Positions 40,562 to 48,712 of a DNA stretch of 64,000 bases are shown one piece after another; position 1 is the stretch's first letter; every line of letters starts with the position of its first letter. This DNA comes from Mucilaginibacter phyllosphaerae (lineage in GTDB: Bacteria > Bacteroidota > Bacteroidia > Sphingobacteriales > Sphingobacteriaceae): assembly GCF_004378255.1 (NCBI RefSeq), contig NZ_SNQG01000001.1, positions 558,001 to 622,000 of the forward strand, written 5' to 3'. The notes below the pieces were generated by a model. The model was not told the origin of the DNA. It saw nothing but the letters and a program-made list of their open reading frames with translations, and searched no databases. Position numbers and translations under genes: made by a program.

Positions 40562-41236
40562 ATGAAAACATTAAAATTTTTAAGTCTCCCGCTGTTACTG
40601 AGCGCTTTTTTTATACTGGCATCTGCCAAACCTGCCGATGATAAAGGCACTGCTAAAATTAACGATGCAACCAAGGTGATCAAAGCGTTTAGCCAGATGA
40701 AGGAAAGCATCCCGCACGAATTGATTGCCGAATACGAGGGGATAGTTATCATCCCCAAACTGATCAACGCAGGCTTTGGCATTGGCGGCAAACGCGGCCA
40801 GGGCGTTGCTATGGTTAAACTGGCTAACGGCAAATGGAGCGACCCGGTTTTTATTACGCTTACCGGCGGCAGCATTGGTTTCCAGATCGGTGTACAATCG
40901 GTTGATATGGTATTGGTGTTTCGCAATAAGGGCGTTTTAGCCAAGGTAGAAAGCGGCGACTTTACCATAGGCGGCGATGTATCGGCAGCAGCAGGCCCGG
41001 TTGGCCGCAGCAGTACCGCCAGCACCGATTATAAATTACAGGCCGAGGTTTACTCTTACTCGCGCAGCAAAGGTTTATTTGCCGGTATCAGCATTAATGG
41101 CTCTAACCTGGCTATCAACAAAAGCGCTAACGAAGCCTACTACGGCGAAGCTACCGCATCTGCAGATATCTTTGCCAGATCATCAGACAAAACTGCAGCC
41201 GTTACTGCTTTAAAAGCTACTTTGAACGCTTTATAA
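40562..41236 (+). CDS. SYLF domain (lipid-binding, DUF500) exported protein
   Basis: 224 residues with a signal peptide ending ASAKPA. The SYLF/Ysc84 features are present: IPHELIAEYEGIVIIPKLIN, AGFGIGGKRGQGVAMVK, WSDPVFITLTGGSIGFQIGV, SVDMVLVFRNKGVL, and the tail YSRSKGLFAGISINGSNLAI. Family members bind phosphoinositide-like or acidic lipids; in bacteria they are periplasmic with unknown role. Followed by a strong terminator at 41257-41291. Confidence 0.9.
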   Translation: MKTLKFLSLPLLLSAFFILASAKPADDKGTAKINDATKVIKAFSQMKESIPHELIAEYEGIVIIPKLINAGFGIGGKRGQGVAMVKLANGKWSDPVFITLTGGSIGFQIGVQSVDMVLVFRNKGVLAKVESGDFTIGGDVSAAAGPVGRSSTASTDYKLQAEVYSYSRSKGLFAGISINGSNLAINKSANEAYYGEATASADIFARSSDKTAAVTALKATLNAL

Positions 41237-41256
41237 TTATAGGATAAAAAATTTAT

Positions 41257-41291
41257 AAAATGGCCCAACCAGATAATGGTTGGGCCATTTT
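41257..41291. terminator. Terminator hairpin after the SYLF gene
   Basis: AAAATGGCCCAACC (41257-41270) and its perfect complement (41278-41291), 14-bp stem, 7-nt loop, T-run after. Confidence 0.9.
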
Positions 41292-41440
41292 TGTTATTAA
41301 ACAGAACGCTTAATGTATTTGGGGTAGAAGTTATAAACTTCGACGACTGGAGAATATATGCTGCCGCGAGATTAGCGCAGCGTATCTCGTGGCATAGCAC
41401 AAGGCAAGCTTTCAGCTTGCGTCAGCATGACTATATTACC

Positions 41441-41779
41441 TCATCCCTTCTCAAACGCCCTTTTTACTAACCAGCCCGACAATGCCGACATCCCGCCTGC
41501 TAAACCGCCTATTAACGCGGTTACGGCCAGCAGCGAACCCCAGTTGGGTAAATGGAAAACATGCGCCACGCGGATAGCCAGGATATGCTCATTAGGGAAA
41601 CTTTTTAATAACGCCAACGCTATCCATGCTAAAGAGATGCCGCAGAAACCCGACCAAAATGCCCAGCTTGATCTTTTGCCGAAGATGAGTGCGGCACCAA
41701 AGGCCATGATGCAGCCTACCCACCAGGGGAACAGGTAACCGCAAATAAACGAGAGTAGTAATATAACCGGGAATAACAT
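41441..41779 (-). CDS. Small membrane protein, unknown
   Basis: 112 residues with about four transmembrane helices (MLFPVILLLSFICGYLFPWW at the start; WAFWSGFCGISLAWIALALL in the middle; WGSLLAVTALIGGLAGGM near the end). It begins only 4 nt after the stop of the penicillin acylase gene on the same strand, so the two are probably co-transcribed. No family recognised. Confidence 0.7.
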   Translation of the reverse strand: MLFPVILLLSFICGYLFPWWVGCIMAFGAALIFGKRSSWAFWSGFCGISLAWIALALLKSFPNEHILAIRVAHVFHLPNWGSLLAVTALIGGLAGGMSALSGWLVKRAFEKG

Positions 41780-41783
41780 AGAT

Positions 41784-44216
41784 TTATTTGCTTAAGGTTA
41801 ATGTTCTTTTTATTCGGGTGGAGTTTTGGGTTGCCGATTGCAGGAACAGCAATTCTTTCAGCTTACCATCTTGCCAGGTTTTAAGCATGTCATCATAAAA
41901 GAAGCTGCCGGGGTTGCCAGATTGCCCGCCCGGGATAATGCCATACCCTTTAACCTGCGGCCCCAATTGCACCACCATTCGCCAGGATGGGCCATGCCCG
42001 TCAATCAATGCATTTACGGTTGAGCCGCTGCCGCCGCTGGCAAAATTACCTGAGCCTAAGCCAGGCACATTGCCCAGGTGCTTTACCTCAAAAGGTTTTA
42101 CATTGCCCCATCGCCATGCCTTGCCCATATTGCCTTGCTCTTTTATCAACTCATTAATAGCAGCAGTAAACGAAGCCAGGATAATATCTGAAGCAGCTTC
42201 TTTAACAGGTGTATTTTTGTTATCAAACCAAACGGAGTTTGGCTCCTTCATAAGCAGGGCTTCGGTCCTGTCTGCAGTTGGGTAGTACAATAATTTATCC
42301 TTATCCTCAAAACTATCGCGCCAGGTAAAGTTGTAAAACTTATCCCACCATGTACTAAAAATGCTTGCCCCTAAAGATTTTACGCCATAAAACCTATCCC
42401 ATTTCTTAAGCGTATCTAATGCAGCCAGTTGCGCATCATCCAGTTTACTGGCATCCAGATACTTCAGCATCGTTGGCAAAATATCCTGCGCACGGATGCT
42501 GTAATAATCCATTTGTAAAACGCGCATGCTATCTGCGGTTGCCTTGCTCATGGCGGCAAGGCGGTCATTTATCCGTTTGCCCCGTTCATAGCCGGCAAAT
42601 TTCCAGTTAATATAGTAGGGATAGGTTTGATCTGTTGAAGATTGATTAGCCGAGCTTACAAAACCACGCGGCGGGTTTTTAACTGTAGGGTTTTGTTCGT
42701 AAGGGATCCAGCCCTGCCAGTCGTTCGCAGGGTTGCTTCCATCCATTATAAATTTACCCTGATCCTTATATTTTAGCGGAAGCTTACCGTTTGGTGTGAT
42801 GGCAATATCGTTATCTGCAGATGCAAAAATAAAGTTTTGGGCAGGTGCGGTGTAGTACCTTAATGCCTGGCGATAATCGGTGTAGTTTTTTGCCCGGTTA
42901 AGCAGGTAAAAGGTTTTAAACTCGTCGCTCTCATCATGCGCTATCCATCGCAGTGCATTGCCTACCGGCACGTTTATACGGCCTTTTTTTGCCATAGCGG
43001 CATTGTCATAAACAACAGGGCCATGGTGGGTGTATAATACGGTATCTGTAACCGCCTCTTGGCCTAATATCTTAATGGTTTCTATCTTACGCTCAACCTT
43101 GTTCCATTTGTTGTTATACCAATACTCGTTACGGTTGGCATCTTTAAATTTTATCTGGTACCAATCTAAAATATCGGCATCTACATTGGTTACGCCCCAG
43201 CTTACTTTTTGGTTGTAGCCAATAACAATACATGGCGCGCCGGGCAGGGTAACGCCATATACATTTACACCCGGGGCTGTCATCTGCATTTGGTACCAGA
43301 TAGATGGCAGCGTAAGGTTCAGGTGCGGGTCGTTTGCTAAAATAGGGTAGCCGGATGCTGTTTTAGTGCCACTTACCGCCCAGTTGTTACTACCTATCCC
43401 TTCTACCCTATCTTTATTTTTCATGCCTGCTAACATCTGTGCTTTAAATGCTGCAGGTGGTTGTGGCACAGGCAAGGGTTTAAAATCCCATTTTGTTCCT
43501 GCCGGGATGATAGGGTCCTCGTGCATCGGGTAATCCGGAAACAGTTCATTCGTAACCTTTGCACCAAACTTATCCAATACATTGGTCATGGCTAATTCAT
43601 TGCTTCCCCCTGCCAGGGTTTCGCTCATCAGCTTTAACAGATACGCCGAATTAATAGGCTTCCATTCCTCGGGGGCATAATTAAGCAGCTTAAATTCTAT
43701 TGGGTAGCCACCCGGCTTTAATTGCTTAATGTAGGCATTAACTCCGTCACTATAAGCAGTAATTACCTTGCTCATTACCGGGTCCTTTATTATTCCCTGT
43801 AGGGTATGCTGTGCCCCCAAGGTCATCCCCATGCGGCGATGATAACGATCTACCTCTAAAGCTTTTGGCCCAACCACTTCAGATAGGCGACCTGCTGCAC
43901 TGCGTGTTTGAATATCCATTTGCCACAGGCGGGCCTTAGCAGTTAAGTACCCCTGTACATAATACAGGTCGTGGTCGTTATCTGCAAAAATGTGGGGCAC
44001 CATATTCTCATCAAACTTAACAGTTACCTTGCCTTGCAGGCCCTGCAGCTTAAAGTCTTCCTCGGGAATAATGTTCTTACTTTCGGCATTTTGCCAGAAA
44101 CCGGTTGATGGGTTCAGAAATTCGCCCAACGGGGGGATATCGCCAAACTTGGTTTGCAGCGCCCAGATAAGGGCCAGGGTAATTACAGCAGATAGAACGG
44201 CCTTAAATACTTTCAT
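41784..44216 (-). CDS. Penicillin acylase family protein (Ntn hydrolase)
   Basis: 810 residues with an N-terminal signal/membrane anchor (MKVFKAVLSAVITLALIWAL). The chain follows the penicillin/acyl-homoserine-lactone acylase plan: alpha part with KARLWQMDIQTRSAAGRLSE (about 94), a cleavage site and nucleophile at GSNNWAVSG (Ser276), and the beta part with LANDPHLNLTLPSIWYQMQM and SWGVTNVDADILDWYQIKF. Self-cleaving periplasmic amidase; substrate may be beta-lactams, N-acyl-homoserine lactones or other acyl amides. Upstream lies a palindrome array (44323-44577). Confidence 0.92.
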   Translation of the reverse strand: MKVFKAVLSAVITLALIWALQTKFGDIPPLGEFLNPSTGFWQNAESKNIIPEEDFKLQGLQGKVTVKFDENMVPHIFADNDHDLYYVQGYLTAKARLWQMDIQTRSAAGRLSEVVGPKALEVDRYHRRMGMTLGAQHTLQGIIKDPVMSKVITAYSDGVNAYIKQLKPGGYPIEFKLLNYAPEEWKPINSAYLLKLMSETLAGGSNELAMTNVLDKFGAKVTNELFPDYPMHEDPIIPAGTKWDFKPLPVPQPPAAFKAQMLAGMKNKDRVEGIGSNNWAVSGTKTASGYPILANDPHLNLTLPSIWYQMQMTAPGVNVYGVTLPGAPCIVIGYNQKVSWGVTNVDADILDWYQIKFKDANRNEYWYNNKWNKVERKIETIKILGQEAVTDTVLYTHHGPVVYDNAAMAKKGRINVPVGNALRWIAHDESDEFKTFYLLNRAKNYTDYRQALRYYTAPAQNFIFASADNDIAITPNGKLPLKYKDQGKFIMDGSNPANDWQGWIPYEQNPTVKNPPRGFVSSANQSSTDQTYPYYINWKFAGYERGKRINDRLAAMSKATADSMRVLQMDYYSIRAQDILPTMLKYLDASKLDDAQLAALDTLKKWDRFYGVKSLGASIFSTWWDKFYNFTWRDSFEDKDKLLYYPTADRTEALLMKEPNSVWFDNKNTPVKEAASDIILASFTAAINELIKEQGNMGKAWRWGNVKPFEVKHLGNVPGLGSGNFASGGSGSTVNALIDGHGPSWRMVVQLGPQVKGYGIIPGGQSGNPGSFFYDDMLKTWQDGKLKELLFLQSATQNSTRIKRTLTLSK

Positions 44217-44322
44217 GTAAACATTTAGTGATTAATGAATTAGTGATTGGGTAATTTGCCTTAAATCAGGCTTATCATCGTACTAATAATATTTTAGCAA
44301 GTTACATAAAACCCAACTTAAA

Positions 44323-44577
44323 GATTTGACAACTTTTAAAAAGTTGTCAAACCAAACTGCTTCTATAAGCTTAAAAGTTGCCTGATCTACACTCAAAGAT
44401 TTGACAACTTTTTAAAAGTTGTCAAATTAAACTACTTCTATAAGTTTAAAAGTTGCCAGAGCTACACTCAAAGATTTGACAACTTTTAAAAAGTTGTCAA
44501 ATTAAACTGCTTCAATAAGTTTAAAAGTTGCCAGAGCTACACCCAAAGATTTGACAACTTTTAAAAAGTTGTCAAAT
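44323..44577. repeat. Four identical palindromes in a 75-bp-period array
   Basis: TTTGACAACTTTTAAAAAGTTGTCAAA-type palindromes begin at 44323, 44398, 44473 and 44548, exactly 75 bp apart. The 45-bp spacers are near-identical, so the real unit is 75 bp, copied 3.4 times. Non-coding, between the thermonuclease end (44612) and the acylase start (44216). Each palindrome could act as a terminator, a regulator-binding site or a REP unit. Confidence 0.9.
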
Positions 44578-44611
44578 CTAAAAACGCTTAAATTTTCCAA
44601 TCTAAACGCTT

Positions 44612-45175
44612 CTAAAACGCCACCGTATCGCGCTTTTTACGGACCCTGCGCTTTTTATAATGCCGCTTGGGTTTGAGCGCCTTTTTTTCTACCCTGTTGG
44701 TTTTTGCTTCTTTCCTGAAATTCCATGGCGGGGTTGGGTTAGCCTCCTGCCACAGGCCCAGCCGGCTTTGCCGGGCGTGCTGCTCCAGCATAGCCAGTTC
44801 CATACTTTTAGAGTAGGCGCGGTATTGCCAGGCATAACCTTGTTTTACCAGTTCGTGGTTTACAATGGTGCCGTTCTCTAATTCCACTTCGCCTACGGTA
44901 CGGCCATAACGATCGTGCTGATTACCTGTTAGCTTCACTTTTTTGCCAAAGCACAGGTTTGAGGTGAACTGTTTTGCCGCCTGCCCAAATGCCTGGCTTT
45001 TCTCAGGCGCATCTACCTCGGCAAGGCGCACCGTGATACTTTGGTTATCGGGCGATAGCAGCACCAGTGTATCTCCGTCTTTTACACCTACAACTTTATA
45101 AAGGGTTTCGCTTCTGTTACAACCAATAGAAGATGCCAGCAGGATTAAATAAAACAGAAAGGACTTTTTGAGCAT
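44612..45175 (-). CDS. Thermonuclease (SNase-like) lipoprotein
   Basis: 187 residues. Signal MLKKSFLFYLILLASSIGC with lipobox SIGC. The staphylococcal-nuclease fold is clear: VVGVKDGDTLVLL (metal ligand Asp), TVRLAEVDAPEKSQAFGQAA (catalytic Arg and Asp/Glu region), HDRYGRTVGEVEL (second catalytic Arg) and YSKSMELAMLEQHARQSRLG. The C-terminal 25 residues are strongly basic (PKRHYKKRRVRKKRD), probably for nucleic acid contact. Secreted nuclease anchored in a membrane. Upstream of it, 45176-45409 has no gene I can support. Confidence 0.9.
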   Translation of the reverse strand: MLKKSFLFYLILLASSIGCNRSETLYKVVGVKDGDTLVLLSPDNQSITVRLAEVDAPEKSQAFGQAAKQFTSNLCFGKKVKLTGNQHDRYGRTVGEVELENGTIVNHELVKQGYAWQYRAYSKSMELAMLEQHARQSRLGLWQEANPTPPWNFRKEAKTNRVEKKALKPKRHYKKRRVRKKRDTVAF

Positions 45176-45409
45176 AGCGCTAAGATATCAATTTGCCGTT
45201 TTACCACACATTGCAAAAAAGGAAACTGCATAGAAATACATGATCAACTGATCTGTCACCACGACTTGAAAACTCGCGACAGCGTTAATCTGATCTCGGG
45301 GGTTTGCAACCTGCACCATTACCAGGTGAGCCTGCACAGGCTTATGAAATAACCGCGCATCTCAAAAATAAAGCTGATATTTGTGAGTTGATATTATAAA
45401 GAAATAAAA

Positions 45410-45664
45410 ATGGGGAAATTTACCGTACCGGATAAAGTGCTGTTTGTATGTACAGGTAGCAAATGCGCAAAAAGAGGCGGCAAAGATTTATATAAAACAG
45501 CTAAAAAATACGCCAAATTTGGCAAGGAGGAAATAGAAGTGATCCGTATAGAATGTACAGACCGATGCGATTGGGCACCGGTCTGTACAATGTCTCCGGG
45601 GAATACCTGGTTAAAAGAGTATTCGGAGAAGGATGTTTTAAAGCTTTTATTAGCTAAGGACTAA
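45410..45664 (+). CDS. Thioredoxin-like [2Fe-2S] ferredoxin domain protein
   Basis: 84 residues. The cysteines fall in the thioredoxin-like [2Fe-2S] pattern: VCTGSKCAKRGG near the start and ECTDRCDWAPVCTMSPGN in the second half, as in the C-terminal domain of NuoE and small (2Fe-2S) ferredoxins. Cytoplasmic electron carrier. Its stop codon overlaps the stop of the ferritin gene by 4 nt on the opposite strand. Confidence 0.88.
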   Translation: MGKFTVPDKVLFVCTGSKCAKRGGKDLYKTAKKYAKFGKEEIEVIRIECTDRCDWAPVCTMSPGNTWLKEYSEKDVLKLLLAKD

Positions 45665-46191
45665 GCTTCGCTGTCGTATTTTATTTTACCAACGTGCTTG
45701 TCAATTTCCCAGCGGCCGGTACCTTCTTCGCCAATAACTTCAAACAATTCCAGCGCGCGGCGTGCTTTATATTCTTCTTCACGCTGCTCTTTCAGGAACC
45801 AGTTTAAAAACTCGTTGGTTACGTAATCCTGCTCTTTTAAGCATTGCGCGTAAATATTTTTTATAGATTGGGTTACACTTACTTCCTGGTCAAGCGCATC
45901 TTCAAACACCTCGCGAAACGAGTTGTACTCTTGTTTGATGCCGCTAACGTCCGGAGAAATGGCGTTACCGCCCATATCTAAAATGTATTTGTAAAACTTT
46001 AGCTGATGCTCTCTCTCTTCTTCCGCTTGTTTAAAAAAGTAATCTGATGAAAAGTCAAAGCCATTACGGTTACACCATGATGCCATTGCTAAATATACAG
46101 ATGATGAATAAGCTTCTTTTTTAACTTGCTGATTTAAAAGTGTCTCTACTTGTGCAGAGATCAGGCTTCTGATACGGATAAGATCTTTCAT
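45661..46191 (-). CDS. Ferritin
   Basis: 176 residues, the usual length for bacterial non-heme ferritin. Ferroxidase ligands are visible: QQVKKEAYSSSVYLAMASWC (Glu), FFKQAEEEREHQLKFYKYIL (Glu, Glu, His) and YVTNEFLNWFLKEQREEEYK (Glu/Gln region). Stores iron as a mineral core in a 24-mer cage in the cytoplasm. Convergent with the [2Fe-2S] ferredoxin gene, which is a plausible iron-related neighbour, though on opposite strands. Confidence 0.95.
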   Translation of the reverse strand: MKDLIRIRSLISAQVETLLNQQVKKEAYSSSVYLAMASWCNRNGFDFSSDYFFKQAEEEREHQLKFYKYILDMGGNAISPDVSGIKQEYNSFREVFEDALDQEVSVTQSIKNIYAQCLKEQDYVTNEFLNWFLKEQREEEYKARRALELFEVIGEEGTGRWEIDKHVGKIKYDSEA

Positions 46192-46315
46192 GATAATATT
46201 ATTTTAGAACTATTTAAACAGGGCAACAAGCGTGCCGACTTAAATAATTATACAATAATACTGCTATAAATGGCTTACAGTTAAAATATTAACAATATGA
46301 ATTCAGTCTAAATTA

Positions 46316-46684
46316 CTATACTGCAATACGATACAGCCTGTCCTGCAAAATCTGGTTTAGTTGCAGCATAACAAAGGTGCCTTCCAGTATCTCTTTCAGG
46401 GCGATGATCTGTAAAAGGGTAAGGATATAAGTATGGTCGCAGGCGCAGATAAAGATGATCTCTACGTCGGGATCTTTAGTGGTTTCTAACAGTTTGGCTT
46501 CGATATCCACATTGTAAACCGCTTTTTTAAGCTTTAACAAACAACGATAATCAAACCTGGCAACTTTGCCGGCAAAATCAACATACCAGCAACGCTCGGC
46601 ATCGCTTTGATATACAGCACCTTTTTTGGTAGCAAATACATCTACCCAGGTATTAGTTTGTGGAGTTGTTAGTGTTGTAACCAT
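46316..46684 (-). CDS. Unknown 122-residue cytoplasmic protein
   Basis: The frame is open further upstream, but the credible start is the ATG at 46684 (MVTTLTTPQTNTWVDVFATK), which leaves a divergent promoter region before the HAD gene at 46784. Segments such as GAVYQSDAERCWYVDFAGKV and KDPDVEIIFICACDHTYILT are hydrophilic to mixed, with no signal. No family recognised. Confidence 0.6.
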   Translation of the reverse strand: MVTTLTTPQTNTWVDVFATKKGAVYQSDAERCWYVDFAGKVARFDYRCLLKLKKAVYNVDIEAKLLETTKDPDVEIIFICACDHTYILTLLQIIALKEILEGTFVMLQLNQILQDRLYRIAV

Positions 46685-46783
46685 ATCAATATCACAAAGA
46701 AACGCACTATTTGTAATTAATCCAAATAATGTTAATAATTTATTTATAATGATTATTGACAAGGCAAAATATACCTTTACAAT

Positions 46784-47434
46784 ATGAATATTAAAGCCTG
46801 CATATTTGATCTGGACGGTGTTATTGTAGATACAGCTGTTTACCATTATAAGGCCTGGAAGCGCCTGGCTAATGAAATGGGTTTTGATTTTACCGAGCAC
46901 CAAAACGAACAGCTGAAAGGCGTTAGCCGCATGGCATCGCTTAACCTGATACTGGGATGGGGTAACATCAATAATAAAACTACCGAAGAGAAGGAGTTAC
47001 TGGCCACACAAAAGAACGAATGGTACACCGAAATGATCGGTAAAATGACACCTGCCGAGATCTTGCCCGGCGCGCGTGAATTTGTGCAGGCCTGCCGCAA
47101 TGCCGGGTTAAAAACCGCTATAGGGTCTGCCAGTAAGAACACCCCTACCATATTAGAAAAATTGCAGCTGGTAAATTTATTTGATGCCGTTGTAGATGGC
47201 AACAGCGTAAGCATTCCAAAACCCAACCCTGAAGTATTTTTAAAAGGCGCAGAAGCCGTAGGCGCCAAACCGGCTGCCTGTGTGGTATTTGAAGATGCCA
47301 TTGCCGGAATAGAAGCTGCTGTAAACGGTGGCATGAAAGCTATAGGTATCGGTTCGGCAGATACTTTAACCCAGGCAAACTTTGTGGTAAGCGGTTTGGA
47401 TAAAATGACATTAGCGATGCTGGAAGAATTATAA
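46784..47434 (+). CDS. pgmB: Beta-phosphoglucomutase (HAD superfamily)
   Basis: 216 residues. The HAD nucleophile motif is CIFDLDGVIVDTA (Asp8/Asp10 region), with the cap region KRLANEMGFDFTEHQNEQL, GVSRMASLNLIL, the phosphate loop KTAIGSASKNTPTILEKL and the acidic VVFEDAIAGIEAA. These match beta-phosphoglucomutase, which interconverts beta-glucose-1-phosphate and glucose-6-phosphate during maltose or trehalose phosphorolysis. No phosphorylase lies beside it. The metallo-beta-lactamase gene starts 1 nt after its stop. Confidence 0.92.
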   Translation: MNIKACIFDLDGVIVDTAVYHYKAWKRLANEMGFDFTEHQNEQLKGVSRMASLNLILGWGNINNKTTEEKELLATQKNEWYTEMIGKMTPAEILPGAREFVQACRNAGLKTAIGSASKNTPTILEKLQLVNLFDAVVDGNSVSIPKPNPEVFLKGAEAVGAKPAACVVFEDAIAGIEAAVNGGMKAIGIGSADTLTQANFVVSGLDKMTLAMLEEL

Positions 47435-47435
47435 A

Positions 47436-48164
47436 ATGAGATTGCGCGCCCTGCTCCTTTGCCTGCTATCTTCGGCAGCGGCCTTTGCCCAAAAGCCGGT
47501 GAAAAATATTGAGTTAAGGCATCTCACCAAAAGCTATTATGTATGCGTATCCTATGGTTATCCGCCGGATAGCGATGAGCCTTTTCCGGCAAATAGCTTA
47601 GTGGTGGTGACTAATAAGGGAATTATTTTAGTAAATACGCCCTGGGGCGAGGAGCAAACCCAACAATTGGTAGATAGCGTTAAGCACCGCTTTAACAAAA
47701 AAATAATTTTTTGTGTAGCCACCCACTTTCATGACGACTGCGTGGCCGGGTTTAATGTATTAAAAAAGCAGGGCGCCAAAACTTATAGCAGCAAACACAC
47801 CTATGCCCTGGCTAAAAAAGAAAATAACGAGTTGCCGCAGTACACCTTTGCACACGATACCACATTTAATATTGCCGGCGTAAGCCTGCAAACCTATTAC
47901 CCCGGCGCAGGCCATACGCGGGATAACATTGTGGTTTGGCTGCCGCAGGCACATGTGCTTTTTGGCGGCTGCCTGGTTAAAAGTTTAGATGCCAGTACCA
48001 AAGGCTTTACCGGCGATGCCGACCTGAAACACTGGCCCCTGGCTATCCAGAATGTTGCACGTAAATTCCCAGCTGCGCAATACGTTATCCCCGGGCATCA
48101 GGGCTGGCAGGGGGGTATAAATCAACTCGGCCATACCCGGCAGTTAATTCTCAAAGTCGATTGA
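47436..48164 (+). CDS. Subclass B1 metallo-beta-lactamase
   Basis: 242 residues, signal peptide MRLRALLLCLLSSAAAFAQ. All B1 zinc ligands are present: THFHDDCVAG (His97, His99, Asp101), GAGHTRDNIVVWLP (His160), LFGGCLVKS (Cys179, with substrate-binding Lys182) and PGHQGWQGG (His221). Residue 102 is Cys, as in the Bacteroides CcrA/CfiA enzyme. It is expected to hydrolyse beta-lactams including carbapenems in the periplasm. The gene is packed 1 nt after pgmB with no mobile element nearby, so it looks like a resident chromosomal gene. Activity is inferred. Confidence 0.85.
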   Translation: MRLRALLLCLLSSAAAFAQKPVKNIELRHLTKSYYVCVSYGYPPDSDEPFPANSLVVVTNKGIILVNTPWGEEQTQQLVDSVKHRFNKKIIFCVATHFHDDCVAGFNVLKKQGAKTYSSKHTYALAKKENNELPQYTFAHDTTFNIAGVSLQTYYPGAGHTRDNIVVWLPQAHVLFGGCLVKSLDASTKGFTGDADLKHWPLAIQNVARKFPAAQYVIPGHQGWQGGINQLGHTRQLILKVD

Positions 48165-48167
48165 TCA

Positions 48168-48533
48168 TTACAGTTTAGCTTTAGTTTTAACAATTTGCTT
48201 TATCGCTGTGGCAACAAAAGCCTGTTGCTCATTACTTAGGGTAGTTATTTTACTATCGCCGTTAAACGCGTAAGTAATGTGGCCCTTTTTATCCTCTTCG
48301 GCTTTAAACTCGCGGCCATTTTGTTCAAACTCCAGATACCCGCCATCTGAGATGTGCTCGATGCCGGCTCCATCTTTTGTAAACACTATCTGGCCAGAGT
48401 ATTTGATCTTTTGCGATTCGCTGTCTGTTCTGTTTACAATGGTGGTTGTTTTGCCTCCTTTGCAGCCAAATGTCCCCATAAGCATTACTAATGCTATGGT
48501 AAATAAACCTACTTTTTTATTGCGCTGTTTCAT
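48168..48533 (-). CDS. Small lipoprotein, unknown
   Basis: 121 residues. Signal MKQRNKKVGLFTIALVMLMG with lipobox TFGC (Cys24). The mature part (IKYSGQIVFTKDGAGIEHIS, DGGYLEFEQNGREFKAEEDK) is beta-rich and resembles uncharacterised exported proteins of Bacteroidota. Convergent with the beta-lactamase gene, 3 nt apart. No function can be assigned. Confidence 0.7.
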   Translation of the reverse strand: MKQRNKKVGLFTIALVMLMGTFGCKGGKTTTIVNRTDSESQKIKYSGQIVFTKDGAGIEHISDGGYLEFEQNGREFKAEEDKKGHITYAFNGDSKITTLSNEQQAFVATAIKQIVKTKAKL

Positions 48534-48712
48534 ATCTTTTTAAATTGAAAACAAAGTTAAACAATACATAGTACAATGCAATGCATAGTAGTATATTTTT
48601 TACAATATATTTTACAAGCACTTAGTTTAAACTCATTCAAAACAAAAAAGGCATATTAGGCAGTAATTTGGCTAATATTTGCTATACTTAGGTTTATAAA
48701 CCAATAAGCGCT

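Noticed and set aside
40528..41025. Long minus-strand open frame opposite the SYLF gene
   Set aside because: It lies fully inside a gene with clear family motifs on the other strand; its product has no recognisable features.
41320..41425. Short inverted repeats (CGAGAT/ATCTCG, CAAGCT/AGCTTG) after the SYLF terminator
   Set aside because: Arms are only six bases; could be chance or a degraded REP, with no second copy in the window to compare.
44323..44577. CRISPR-like regular repeat spacing
   Set aside because: The spacers are nearly identical to each other and the repeats are full palindromes, and no cas gene is near. It is a 75-bp tandem repeat.
45238..45357. Open stretch reading HDLKT...NLISGVCNL, reminiscent of a histidine-kinase H-box
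   Set aside because: Only about 38 residues, no start and no supporting neighbouring domain; similarity too weak to call a pseudogene.
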